A stretch of 37,402 bases of DNA from UBA2450 sp045132035. Lineage in GTDB: Bacteria; Bacillota_I; Bacilli_A; RFN20; CAG-826. Positions 1 through 7,559 of this stretch are shown here, piece after piece. Made by a program: the position numbers and the translations under genes. Every line of letters starts with the position of its first letter. The first letter of the stretch is position 1. A model generated the notes under the pieces. It did not search any database, had not been told where the DNA came from, and saw only the letters and a program-made list of their open reading frames with translations. Where the stretch lies: positions 1-37,402 of the forward strand of contig JBGURM010000039.1 in the NCBI GenBank assembly GCA_045132035.1. Reading direction: 5' to 3'.

Positions 1-29
1 AGACCAAAACTAGTACACATGGTTCCACA

Positions 30-99
30 ATAGTCTCTTCGATTACGCGTATATGCGCACACATGAGCACCTGCGCGTGTCAAGGCATGTCGAGACTAT
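30..99. repeat. Inverted-repeat, locally GC-rich stretch at window edge
   Basis: The arms ATAGTCTC (30-37) and GAGACTAT (92-99) can pair, with a smaller inner pairing of ACGCG (46-50) and CGCGT (74-78). The interior is richer in G and C than the rest of the window. There is no coding potential on either strand. It could be the end of a structured RNA whose 5' part lies outside the window, which would fit the terminator at 197-222. I compared it by eye with tmRNA, RNase P, SRP RNA and 6S motifs and recognised none. Function unknown. Confidence 0.35.
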
Positions 100-196
100 A
101 GTAGGGATATATCGGAAGGATGAAAAATAACATTTTTGTCGTTGCCCAAACCGATTTATCAAAAACTGTCTAAAATGTTTTATCAAAAAATAGACG

Positions 197-222
197 AGCT
201 GCCACAGATGACAGCTTTTCTT
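197..222 (+). terminator. Rho-independent terminator
   Basis: AGCTGCCA and TGACAGCT form an 8-bp stem with one mismatch around a CAGA loop. It is followed by TTTTCTTT. It would end a + strand transcript entering from the window's left edge, since no gene starts before it here. Confidence 0.65.
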
Positions 223-244
223 TGTACCTATTTATATGATTATA

Positions 245-253
245 TGGTATAAT
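245..253 (+). promoter_or_regulatory. Extended -10 promoter of the 279 lipoprotein gene
   Basis: TGG followed by TATAAT (248-253) is a consensus extended -10. No convincing -35 is seen 17 bp upstream, as is usual for extended -10 promoters. The start codon at 279 follows an AAGGAG Shine-Dalgarno (267-272). Confidence 0.65.
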
Positions 254-278
254 CACTTCCGGATTTAAGGAGAAAAAT

Positions 279-815
279 ATGAAAAGTTTACGTTTAGCCG
301 TTTTATTATCCATTCCAGCGTTATTATTATCTGGTTGTGGTGGTTCCAAGGGTCCAAAAGAACCCACACACGATGGAAAATCCGCTGCAACTGCCTATAC
401 AGTTGAAGAAATGCATGAAGTCATGAAAGACTATGCTGCTTACCAAATTTCTCAAGAAGAATACTATGTTAAATCCAAGCTTGCAGCTGGATCAACATAT
501 GACGCCAGCTATGGTTCATGGACAGCTTATGATGAAGTTCATCACAAAGAAGCTACAGACTATGCATTCCAATTCTATTCATGCCAAATGGATGAAAGCA
601 TCACAAAGAACTACAAAGGTGATGGCTGCTTAGATGGTGCCACAATTGTCGTTCATGGTTATGCTCAACTTTACCTACCAGCTGAAGGAAACCCAATCTT
701 TGGAATTTGCTATATAAACAAATCCAAATCCCCAACCGGAGAAGCTGTTTCCCCAGTTATCGTTAGTGTTGAAGGTGGTCACGAATATGTCCAACCAGAT
801 GCTACCGCTCTCTAA
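279..815 (+). CDS. Small secreted lipoprotein, probably truncated by a stop codon
   Basis: A 178-residue lipoprotein exported to the outer face of the membrane. The signal peptide ends in the lipobox LLLSGC with the acylated Cys at residue 20. The start is fixed by AAGGAG 6 nt upstream. The body (about 35-170) has no fold I can name. Reading through the TAA at 813-815 in the same frame gives about 40 more sensible residues (816-938) ending in a stretch like a bacterial Ig-like (Big_2) domain, with GATKKLTATFTPADG. The gene therefore looks like a longer lipoprotein interrupted by a nonsense mutation. The visible protein may still be made and anchored. Function unknown. Confidence 0.7.
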   Translation: MKSLRLAVLLSIPALLLSGCGGSKGPKEPTHDGKSAATAYTVEEMHEVMKDYAAYQISQEEYYVKSKLAAGSTYDASYGSWTAYDEVHHKEATDYAFQFYSCQMDESITKNYKGDGCLDGATIVVHGYAQLYLPAEGNPIFGICYINKSKSPTGEAVSPVIVSVEGGHEYVQPDATAL

Positions 816-938
816 ATCGGTGAAGACTTCGAATTAACAGAAGGCGCAACCAAAAAATTAACAGCTACATTCACACCTGCAGATGGCAAACACAATTACA
901 AATCTGCAGTTATTTCCGGTGTTAATACATGTTGAAAC
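816..938 (+). pseudogene. Detached Big_2-like 3' remnant of the 279 lipoprotein gene
   Basis: The frame of the 279 gene continues after its TAA for about 40 codons to a TGA at 936-938. The residues IGEDFELTEG and KKLTATFTPADG match the usual start of a bacterial Ig-like domain (a glycine-containing strand, then LTAT.TPAD). The domain is cut off after about half its normal length. No start codon or Shine-Dalgarno exists for it alone, so it is probably untranslated unless the stop is read through. Confidence 0.5.
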
Positions 939-1025
939 AATTTGTGCGTTGTCTTTTAAGGGCCAAATGTAATTAACTAAACTCACTTATCTTATATTGC
1001 ACAAAACTCTCTATCCAATAACTAT

Positions 1026-1052
1026 GATCTAACTAACCATTAGATCTTTTTT
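1026..1052 (+). terminator. Rho-independent terminator
   Basis: Perfect 7-bp stem GATCTAA/TTAGATC with a 7-nt loop, followed by six T. It lies about 90 bp after the Big_2 remnant and probably ended the original full-length lipoprotein gene. Confidence 0.75.
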
Positions 1053-1240
1053 ATTATTCTTCCCTTCTTAACCGCCCGCCCCCAGCTAAATCACTTCAAC
1101 TTACGACTACTCCTCCGACCTACAGCTTCCCACCTATACTTATATATAATATAAAGCTACTCCTAACGCACCGAACCGACCAGCTTAAGCAAATGCCTAC
1201 CGCCCAAGCTTTCGTCGCCCACACGCCACGTTTCATAACA
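1053..1240. other. C-rich, G-poor patch of unusual composition, no gene
   Basis: This stretch is dominated by C, A and T on the + strand with runs such as CCGCCCGCCCCC and very few G. That is unlike every other part of the window. Short ORFs exist on both strands but have no Shine-Dalgarno and no recognisable sequence. It separates two gene remnants (a lipoprotein 3' end and a GNAT 3' end), so it may be a deletion or insertion scar. An assembly join cannot be excluded. Confidence 0.5.
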
Positions 1241-1390
1241 GCAAAAGAAAAAGGCGCAACCAAAATTCTTTCTGAAGAGGTTTGTGATTGGAACGTTGGT
1301 TTCTTCTTAAAAAACAATTATAAAATTGCTGGTGAATTAAAAGATTCACCAAAAGGTCACAGTTATTTTACTCTTGAAAAAGATCTTTAA
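1241..1390 (+). pseudogene. 3' stub of a GNAT acetyltransferase gene
   Basis: About 49 codons match the C-terminal end of GNAT family N-acetyltransferases: a helix ending in KGATKI, then FFLKNNYKIAGELKD, then PKGHSYFTLEKDL before TAA. In intact family members (about 150-180 residues) this is the last strand-helix-strand unit. The acetyl-CoA binding motif (Q/RxxGxG/A) and everything upstream are missing. The reading frame continues upstream into the C-rich patch without GNAT character. There is no Shine-Dalgarno, so it is a non-functional remnant. Confidence 0.6.
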
Positions 1391-1488
1391 ATCTAATACT
1401 TAAATGGATTAAATAACTTTATAACTATATATAATTGTTAAGACCAACTATTCTGAAATACATCTTTGATGATAAAATAATTTAAAAT

Positions 1489-2616
1489 ATGGAGAATGTA
1501 GAAACAAATCAATTTCCCAATAAGGTAAGACAAGTCGGCATAGATTTAGCGAAATGCTTGGCCATTATTTTTATGGTTATCATTCACACTATGGCGCAAT
1601 TTGGAGTGGATCCAGAATCAACTTTTTATATCGTGTTCGATATCATTTTCGGCAGTATTCTTGCCGCGCCAGTATTCATGATAGCAATGGGGGTGGGTTT
1701 AGCCTATTCCAATAAAGCCAATCCTAAACATATTATTTTTAGAGGCATCAACATATTCATCTTAGGATTTATTTTTAATATAGTAAGAACTCTCCCCTCT
1801 TTTATTATTGCGGGAATAGAAGGTGATTTAGAGCTTTTGTTTGTAGCGGTATATTTCGATTGTCTTTGTGGAGATATTCTTCAATTTGCAGGATTAGCGT
1901 TTATTCTTTTTGGCCTACTTAGATTATTAAAACTTAAAGATTATGTGATATTAGCGTTAAGTGTCATCTTCTCGTTATTAGCGACATTTTTCCCCGTATT
2001 TATTACGGATAATATCATTGTTGATTTCTTTGTTGGTTTATTTTACCCCACTATGTATGGTGAATATGTCCTTATGGCATTTCCTTTAATGTCATGGTTT
2101 ATTTTCCCTTGTTTTGGATATTGGTTTGGTAATATTTTAAAAAAGACTAATAAGCCCAATTTCTTCTATCTCATTACGGGAATTATTGGAGCAGTCATAT
2201 CGATAACCGGATTCCTTTTTGCTGACCGATTCGATTTTGGTTTTGCCGGCGCTCCTAGTGAAATAGCGTTCTACGGAATGCAATTCTATGATGCCTTCTT
2301 CTGCATAGGCGCTTCCGTTGGATTATTTGCTTTATGCCACTTTATATGTAAGATATCACCTCTTAAATTACAAAATGGTTATTTAACCATGTCTAACTCT
2401 TTAAATCTAATATATCTAATCCATTGGCTAATAATATATTGGATAGCTGTACCTTTAACATATTACGTCGGATATTTACCTCTCTATGCGATTTTATTAA
2501 TTTCTTTAGGAATAATTATAGCCGCGACAATATTAGGAATATTATTAAAGGCACATATTAAAAATAAAATGAAAGAAAACCCTAACACTCTTTGGCGTTT
2601 TGTTAACGCTGGCTGA
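1489..2616 (+). CDS. Multi-pass membrane acyltransferase, HGSNAT/DUF1624-like
   Basis: A 375-residue polytopic membrane protein with about ten hydrophobic helices. The N-terminus DLAKCLAIIFMVIIHTM matches the first helix of membrane acyltransferases of the heparan-glucosaminide N-acetyltransferase (DUF1624)/acyltransferase-3 superfamily. There a conserved Asp and a His near the membrane face take part in moving an acyl group across the membrane onto a sugar. The substrate cannot be told from sequence. No Shine-Dalgarno precedes the ATG, but TAAAAT (1473-1478) lies 10 nt upstream, so the mRNA may be leaderless. It ends in TGA. The next gene lies 45 bp downstream in the same frame and is probably co-transcribed. 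Confidence 0.65.
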   Translation: MENVETNQFPNKVRQVGIDLAKCLAIIFMVIIHTMAQFGVDPESTFYIVFDIIFGSILAAPVFMIAMGVGLAYSNKANPKHIIFRGINIFILGFIFNIVRTLPSFIIAGIEGDLELLFVAVYFDCLCGDILQFAGLAFILFGLLRLLKLKDYVILALSVIFSLLATFFPVFITDNIIVDFFVGLFYPTMYGEYVLMAFPLMSWFIFPCFGYWFGNILKKTNKPNFFYLITGIIGAVISITGFLFADRFDFGFAGAPSEIAFYGMQFYDAFFCIGASVGLFALCHFICKISPLKLQNGYLTMSNSLNLIYLIHWLIIYWIAVPLTYYVGYLPLYAILLISLGIIIAATILGILLKAHIKNKMKENPNTLWRFVNAG

Positions 2617-2661
2617 GTTTGTTATAAACGAATTCTTTTGATTAGGTAAAGCGATCTTATT

Positions 2662-3216
2662 TTGATAATATTAAATCATAAAAAAGACGTCGAATATCAA
2701 ATAATAATTGGCTGTAACGACCCATTTTTAAAAAGCGAATATGTTAAAGGCCATGAACTAAGCGATACTATTGTCGACTTTTTCGCTAGATATAACATCG
2801 ATTTTTCATTATTAAAAATAAATGACGGTTATTTATATAATGATGGTAGCTTCGTTTTAGAAAATGGAATTTGTGTCTCTATTACAGGTTCAACCTTAGA
2901 AGCGAAAAAGCAAGCTTTTGGTAGGATGATGGGTGGCGCAGACACCGCTTATACCTATATAGTTAGTTATGTTGGTCAGTGGAAGTATAAATCTTTAAGC
3001 CCATACATTTTGGAGTTCTGGACCCATGTTCCTTCGGCTAATTCACTTGTGACAGAGGTTGCCGCCGTCAACGGCAAAATTTTTCTTTCGGTGCACAACG
3101 CCTTTCAAGAGGACTGTGTCGTTAAAAGTTTTCTGCATCAGTTGGATGAAAAAGGAATCCCGTACCAACTTCGTCAGATTGTTCCTGCAGATAACGCCAA
3201 ATTCCCAGAGCCATGA
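2662..3216 (+). CDS. Uncharacterised protein resembling the C-terminal half of a condensation-fold acyltransferase
   Basis: A 184-residue soluble protein with no signal or membrane segment. The start shown is TTG; no in-frame ATG or good Shine-Dalgarno is present, so the start is uncertain. Residues about 102-165 (SYVGQWKYKSLSPYI, then LVTEVAAVNGKIFLS, then FLHQLDEKGIPYQLR) resemble the C-terminal lobe of the NRPS-condensation/alcohol-acetyltransferase fold, where a Y-x-G strand leads into the final beta strands. The catalytic HHxxxDG half is absent, both here and in the 45 bp upstream. It may be a partner subunit, a regulatory protein or a truncated enzyme. Its position just after a membrane acyltransferase suggests a link to acyl transfer. 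That assignment is tentative. Confidence 0.5.
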   Translation: MIILNHKKDVEYQIIIGCNDPFLKSEYVKGHELSDTIVDFFARYNIDFSLLKINDGYLYNDGSFVLENGICVSITGSTLEAKKQAFGRMMGGADTAYTYIVSYVGQWKYKSLSPYILEFWTHVPSANSLVTEVAAVNGKIFLSVHNAFQEDCVVKSFLHQLDEKGIPYQLRQIVPADNAKFPEP

Positions 3217-3261
3217 ATTAGACAAAAATATATAACGAATAGTTTAAAAATCTTTTTTTGT

Positions 3262-3293
3262 GTGACACTTTTGTGACACTAGTCGCGTATAAT
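3262..3293 (+). promoter_or_regulatory. Direct-repeat activator box plus -10 upstream of the secreted-protein gene
   Basis: GTGACAC (3262-3268), TTTT, GTGACAC (3273-3279) form two identical 7-mers with an 11-bp period. They sit where a -35 should be. A consensus TATAAT (3288-3293) follows after 8 bp. There is no separate -35 hexamer. The layout is that of promoters activated by an OmpR/PhoB-type response regulator. The same arrangement recurs at 7099-7129. Confidence 0.6.
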
Positions 3294-3312
3294 GTAGCGC
3301 GAGGTATTTAAA

Positions 3313-4773
3313 ATGAGAAAGAAAACTTTAATAGGACTTGTTGTTTCTTCAACAGTGTCTGTATCAATGTTAATAGGTTTAGCCGCTAACGCTGGAGCAA
3401 GCAGTTTCAGTATTCCTACTAGCGCTGATCTTAGTTATACATTAACTTTAGATTCATCAACAAAGGCGGGATTAGTTGGACCAACTGGTAGTGGCATCGT
3501 TAATTCAGCTAACGGAAATGAATTAACACTTTCATATGACAATGTATCATTCTCTAATGATGGTCTTTTTGCTACATTTATTGATAACTATAAATCTTCT
3601 TACATTACTAACTTAACTCCACTCAGTGGAATTAAAAGTATATCTGTTAGATCAAAAACCGCTGATAGCTATGGTGACACTATAGGTATTAAATTATCCG
3701 TTGGGGAATATACTAGCGAAGTGACGTCTGAATATCAATCGACATCACAATCAGTAAGTTATGGCGGTTTTGATACAAAAACTTTTACTCCAACTAACAC
3801 TACTGACTACAACTATTTTGCTGTGGTAGTTTCAGCTATGAATCGTAAGGAAATATCTATCGAATCAATCACTGTGGTTTATTCATGTTCTAGAAGTAAA
3901 GACAATGTTAATGTTGTATCTAATGATACAAACCTAGGAAGTGTCTCTATTAGTGGAACAGATAAAGCCTATAAGTCAATTGATGTTAACTCAAGCGTAA
4001 CAATTACAGCAACACCAGCAAACGCTGATCCTGAAAATGGCAAATACCCATATTTCGATGGATGGTATGACAAGAAGACTAATGAATTGGTATCAAAAAA
4101 TGTAACATATGAAGTTAATGCTGGTAACGAAGTTGATTCTGCAATTTATGCTTATGAAGCAAGATTCGTTGAATACGAAGAAGTATTAAATGAGCCAACA
4201 AAACTCTACACTTTTGATGGCAATAACTATGTCGAAGATAATAGAACTTCTTATCTTTTATCTAGTGATGGCAAGTATTACTCCATCCAATCAGTGACAA
4301 ACTCCAAGAGTATATCCACAGATACATCTGAAGAGCAATCTTTCAACACTGATGAAGTAATGAAGATAAGTGGCACATACACTCCACAAGGTCTTAATCC
4401 TTATCCTGCAGCATTTAAAGTTAACACCGTTACTGGAACTAGATACAAAAAAGTTAATGACAGTTATGTAGAAGTAACCGTTAAGAAATTTGAATCTAAT
4501 GTTATTGCTGTTGATTATTTAATTGACACAAGCAAAACAGGATATATTGATAATCTTAATGTCGACAATGCCACCACTACAAAATACTCTGGTTTATCCG
4601 ATGCGACCAAAGGTCAATATACCAGATTAGTTCAAACCTCAAATATTACGAATAACAATACATATTTCTATCCATACGAATGTCCAGATACAAGTAGTAT
4701 TTATGGCTTAAATGTTAACAACACAATATGTGTTAGAGCAATTGTCATTCATAGAAACGCTCCACTTGCATAA
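3313..4773 (+). CDS. Secreted beta-rich protein with an InlB-type repeat module
   Basis: A 486-residue exported protein. Residues 1-30 form a Sec signal peptide with cleavage near ANAGA-S. There is no lipobox, no LPxTG and no C-terminal membrane segment, so it is probably released. Residues about 35-195 are Ser/Thr/Asn-rich beta strands. Residues about 200-280 (GSVSISG, then FDGWYDKKTNELVS, ending in YEARF) look like a bacterial repeat domain of the InlB/Flg_new kind with its F-x-G/x-W-Y core. The remaining C-terminal half is unrecognised. The start is supported by GAGGT (3301-3305) 7 nt upstream. Transcription starts from the direct-repeat promoter at 3262-3293 and ends at 4789-4823. An adhesin or matrix role is possible but unproven. 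Confidence 0.75.
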   Translation: MRKKTLIGLVVSSTVSVSMLIGLAANAGASSFSIPTSADLSYTLTLDSSTKAGLVGPTGSGIVNSANGNELTLSYDNVSFSNDGLFATFIDNYKSSYITNLTPLSGIKSISVRSKTADSYGDTIGIKLSVGEYTSEVTSEYQSTSQSVSYGGFDTKTFTPTNTTDYNYFAVVVSAMNRKEISIESITVVYSCSRSKDNVNVVSNDTNLGSVSISGTDKAYKSIDVNSSVTITATPANADPENGKYPYFDGWYDKKTNELVSKNVTYEVNAGNEVDSAIYAYEARFVEYEEVLNEPTKLYTFDGNNYVEDNRTSYLLSSDGKYYSIQSVTNSKSISTDTSEEQSFNTDEVMKISGTYTPQGLNPYPAAFKVNTVTGTRYKKVNDSYVEVTVKKFESNVIAVDYLIDTSKTGYIDNLNVDNATTTKYSGLSDATKGQYTRLVQTSNITNNNTYFYPYECPDTSSIYGLNVNNTICVRAIVIHRNAPLA

Positions 4774-4788
4774 TTAGCTTAAATAACA

Positions 4789-4823
4789 AGACCCAAATAC
4801 TAGCTCTTAGTAAAGGGTCTTTT
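4789..4823 (+). terminator. Rho-independent terminator
   Basis: AGACCC (4789-4794) pairs with GGGTCT (4815-4820), with an inner TACTA/TAGTA stem and a TTTT tail. It closes the gene ending at 4773. Confidence 0.8.
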
Positions 4824-4910
4824 AAAATAATTAAAAATATTTCCTTATGAATCTAGAAAAGTATTTTCATTACATAAAAATAAAAAAGATTAGGATAGAC
4901 CATAATTATG

Positions 4911-4916
4911 TATAAT
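4911..4916 (+). promoter_or_regulatory. -10 element of the S41 lipoprotein gene
   Basis: TATAAT lies 30 bp before the ATG at 4946 and just upstream of the AAGGAG site (4933-4938). No clear -35 is seen. The direct-repeat box found upstream of the 3313 and 7156 genes is absent. Confidence 0.5.
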
Positions 4917-4945
4917 AAATATGTTTATTATTAAGGAGATTGTTT

Positions 4946-7099
4946 ATGAAAAAACGATACCTATTAGCTAGTGTTGCTCTAATGATGTCCTCATTAGCAG
5001 CGTGTGACACCAACAACACACCAAGTAATCCAGATAAAAATTTATTAAAAGTTTATGATTTGAACGCTAAATTTGTTAATTCTGGTTATGGAAAAGACGT
5101 TAATGGAAATGATGAATTTCTTCCATTACCAACTTATCATCACAAAAATAATGGAGAAGCCCCATATGTTGATGTTGCCCAATTTTTTGATATTGCAAAT
5201 AAATTATTCCATATAAGACTCGATTACGATAATATGTCCGCCATAAGATTACCTCAATATGATTCTTCTATTGAAAAGATAGCGGATCATCTTTATGGCA
5301 TTTATAGCGAAGCTGTTTTAGGCGCGACAATGGACACAAAAGAAAATCTTTTCACCATTTATCGTTTTGATTACATGTTCGCTCAATCAGAATCATTAAA
5401 CGGTTCACTTCGTAGTGATGTTGCAACTCCAAATAATGGTAATACTTCATTAGTACACGGCTCATCTCGCACTACTTATAGTGGTGAATTCCAAGCTGAA
5501 GAATATGATTTAGATGATTACAATATGGATATCGTTGAAATTGACGATAAAGTCTATATGCCTGCTCAATTACTCGCTAATACTGTTATGCGTGGTATGG
5601 GTAGTGACTTCGCTTATAACGGAAACGATTTCTTTATGACAAGTTACATTGGTACTGAAACTGTTTCTGCTGCTTCAGCAAGCTTCCGTTCTTCAAATAA
5701 TACATTTGAATTAAATAAAGCTTTATATGTCAGTGCTACCCCTATCAGTGGAGAATCATATCGTTATGTTGCTAATCTTCCTATTGAAGAAGGCAAACCA
5801 GCTACATATGCGATTTTCTCATTAACAAGTGATGGCCATGGATTTGGCTTTACCGCTAATTCCCCAACTGCCGCCTATAGTGGTGAAAATGCAGATTATA
5901 AATTAGATTGGGTAAAAGAAGACAAAGATGTCTATATTACTCTATATTTAAAACAAACAAGCGGAGAGTTCGCTCCTATAGGACACATGATGCGTGTTTC
6001 TTCTAATGAAACTTTCTTCAATAAGAAGACAAGAAGTACCGCTCTTAGTGAATTTAACTACCAATTATTACGTTTCCAAATTGAAAACTATTATGGTTTA
6101 AAAGAAGAATTAATCGCCCAAAAAGGATTTACTGATTTTGATTCATTTGTAAAAGCAAAAGGGTTAAAAGACAAACTCCTTTCTACTGACTCTCAAGTAT
6201 ATGATGAAGGTTTAAGTGAATTCTTAATGAAATACATCGATGATGGTCACACAAAATACACTGGTAGAAGTGTTTTCTCTGGACCACAAGAAGTAACAAG
6301 TGCCGATCTTTCTAATCGCTATATGGGACCAAGAAGAGGTACTTTACTAGCAAAACGTCAAGAATATGTCGATTATCGTAAGAGCATTCTTGGTGAAGAC
6401 GTTGAACAAGTTGGCTTATTTATCGAAGGAGAAACTGCAGTTATCCGTTTTGATGTCTTTAATCACCTTTTACCACTCATCACTGATCCAGGACACGCTA
6501 TGGATGATTTTACAATCGGATATTTAATGGACAGAAGCACTCCTTTTGGATTCATGAGAGCTTTTGAAGAAATAGAAAAACATAGTGAAATCAAAAATGT
6601 TGTTTATGACCTCACATGTAACGGTGGCGGTATGGTTCTTACTATTCCATTCTTAGCGGCTTATTTCACAAAAGATCCAATCATTTGCTTACGCGATAAC
6701 TTAGCAGGCGTTGTACGTGAATTCCATTATGATGTTGATTTAAATAAAGATGGCGTATATCACGGTGAAGGAGATACATTTGCAGATAAATATCATTTCT
6801 ATATCTTAACAAGTGATTTCTCATTCTCCTGTGGTTCTGCTTTACCAACTGTGGCACATATTGCTGGAATCGATATCATCGGTACAAAATGTGCTGGAGG
6901 AGCGTGTAACGTTGCTGGCTTTAGTGATGCTTGCGGATCAATTTACACTTTATCCGCTCCACAACAAATTGGTTATTACGATAAAGATGGTAACTTCATT
7001 AACGATGATGCAGGTATCCCACTAACACACGAAGTTAGTAAAGAAGCTTGGTACGATTTAACAAAGCTCAATCAAGCAATTAAAGGATTCTCAAATTAG
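4946..7099 (+). CDS. S41-family peptidase lipoprotein
   Basis: A 717-residue surface lipoprotein: signal peptide with lipobox SLAAC (Cys20), a long N-terminal beta-rich region (about 25-370), then an S41 (C-terminal processing/tail-specific) peptidase domain. In that domain VVYDLTCNGGGM is the conserved D-x-x-x-NGGG strand. FSFSCGSALP holds the likely nucleophile Ser628, followed by DIIGTKCAGGACN. The Lys that completes the Ser-Lys dyad of CtpA, about 25 residues after the Ser, is replaced by small residues, so it is more like the Ser-His/Glu S41 members. The ATG at 4946 is chosen because AAGGAG lies 7 nt upstream; a TTG at 4940 would sit on the ribosome site. It may process surface or secreted peptides. 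Its substrate is unknown. Confidence 0.8.
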   Translation: MKKRYLLASVALMMSSLAACDTNNTPSNPDKNLLKVYDLNAKFVNSGYGKDVNGNDEFLPLPTYHHKNNGEAPYVDVAQFFDIANKLFHIRLDYDNMSAIRLPQYDSSIEKIADHLYGIYSEAVLGATMDTKENLFTIYRFDYMFAQSESLNGSLRSDVATPNNGNTSLVHGSSRTTYSGEFQAEEYDLDDYNMDIVEIDDKVYMPAQLLANTVMRGMGSDFAYNGNDFFMTSYIGTETVSAASASFRSSNNTFELNKALYVSATPISGESYRYVANLPIEEGKPATYAIFSLTSDGHGFGFTANSPTAAYSGENADYKLDWVKEDKDVYITLYLKQTSGEFAPIGHMMRVSSNETFFNKKTRSTALSEFNYQLLRFQIENYYGLKEELIAQKGFTDFDSFVKAKGLKDKLLSTDSQVYDEGLSEFLMKYIDDGHTKYTGRSVFSGPQEVTSADLSNRYMGPRRGTLLAKRQEYVDYRKSILGEDVEQVGLFIEGETAVIRFDVFNHLLPLITDPGHAMDDFTIGYLMDRSTPFGFMRAFEEIEKHSEIKNVVYDLTCNGGGMVLTIPFLAAYFTKDPIICLRDNLAGVVREFHYDVDLNKDGVYHGEGDTFADKYHFYILTSDFSFSCGSALPTVAHIAGIDIIGTKCAGGACNVAGFSDACGSIYTLSAPQQIGYYDKDGNFINDDAGIPLTHEVSKEAWYDLTKLNQAIKGFSN

Positions 7100-7129
7100 T
7101 GGCACTTTTGTGACAACTAGTATGATAAT
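7099..7129 (+). promoter_or_regulatory. Direct-repeat activator box plus -10 upstream of the Nif11-type precursor gene
   Basis: GTGGCAC (7099-7105), TTTT, GTGACAA (7110-7116) repeat the layout at 3262-3279, again with CTAGT directly behind. A -10 GATAAT (7124-7129) follows after 7 bp. No -35 hexamer is present. The first repeat overlaps the TAG stop of the S41 gene, so this is a dedicated promoter squeezed into the intergenic gap. Confidence 0.6.
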
Positions 7130-7155
7130 ATTAGTTCACAAAGGATGAAATTAAG

Positions 7156-7434
7156 ATGAAAGAAGAATTACTTGAAGGCTTAACTCAAGAACAAATCGAA
7201 AAAGCTAAAGCTTGTAAGAGCCAAGACGAATTATTAGCGTTAGCCAAAGAAGAAGGTATTACACTTTCCGACGAACAATTAGAGGCCGTCTCTGGCGGTT
7301 TCTGCACTAGTACACCATCATTTACATGCCCAAAATGTGGTTCCACAAATATTGAATCAGATCATAGAAATAACCATGTAAGATATTATTGGGCAAATAC
7401 TTGTAAAGACTGCAAATACTACTGGTCAGTGTAA
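7156..7434 (+). CDS. Nif11-type double-glycine precursor peptide with zinc-ribbon C-terminus
   Basis: A 92-residue peptide. Residues 1-48 form a typical Nif11-like leader: acidic, helical, with EQIEKAKACKSQDELLALA and LSDEQLEAVSGG. That GG at 47-48 is the cleavage signal used by C39 peptidase/ABC exporters for RiPP precursors. The following 44 residues carry CPKC (58-61) and CKDC (83-86), a zinc-ribbon spacing of about 21 residues, plus Cys50. This differs from usual lanthipeptide or thiazole cores. AAGGA (7141-7145) precedes the ATG by 10 nt. It has its own direct-repeat promoter and terminator. No modification enzyme and no C39 exporter lies in the window; the nearest ABC transporter (10448-13536) is of MacB type without a peptidase domain. 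Maturation is thus unknown. Confidence 0.75.
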   Translation: MKEELLEGLTQEQIEKAKACKSQDELLALAKEEGITLSDEQLEAVSGGFCTSTPSFTCPKCGSTNIESDHRNNHVRYYWANTCKDCKYYWSV

Positions 7435-7462
7435 AAACTATTCAAATCAATTCTTATATAAG

Positions 7463-7492
7463 GTGAAACATTTTACAAGTGTTTCACTTTTT
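7463..7492 (+). terminator. Rho-independent terminator
   Basis: GTGAAAC (7463-7469) pairs perfectly with GTTTCAC (7481-7487), followed by five T. It makes the precursor-peptide gene a single-gene transcript. Confidence 0.85.
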
Positions 7493-7559
7493 ATATTGAA
7501 AGAAATATCTACACTGGATCTAAACAAATCCAAGTAAGTATATTGTTTTATATATAGAT

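Noticed and set aside
1..278. Possible tmRNA, RNase P or tRNA end at the left edge
   Set aside because: No CCA-type acceptor end, T-loop or class-specific conserved block could be found; left as unexplained structure.
1120..1317. 65-codon - strand ORF across the C-rich island and the GNAT stub
   Set aside because: It is the shadow of the GNAT remnant for part of its length, has no ribosome site, and its residues look random.
4940..4945. TTG start two codons upstream of the S41 lipoprotein ATG
   Set aside because: It lies 1 nt from the AAGGAG site. ATG 4946 has ideal 7-nt spacing.
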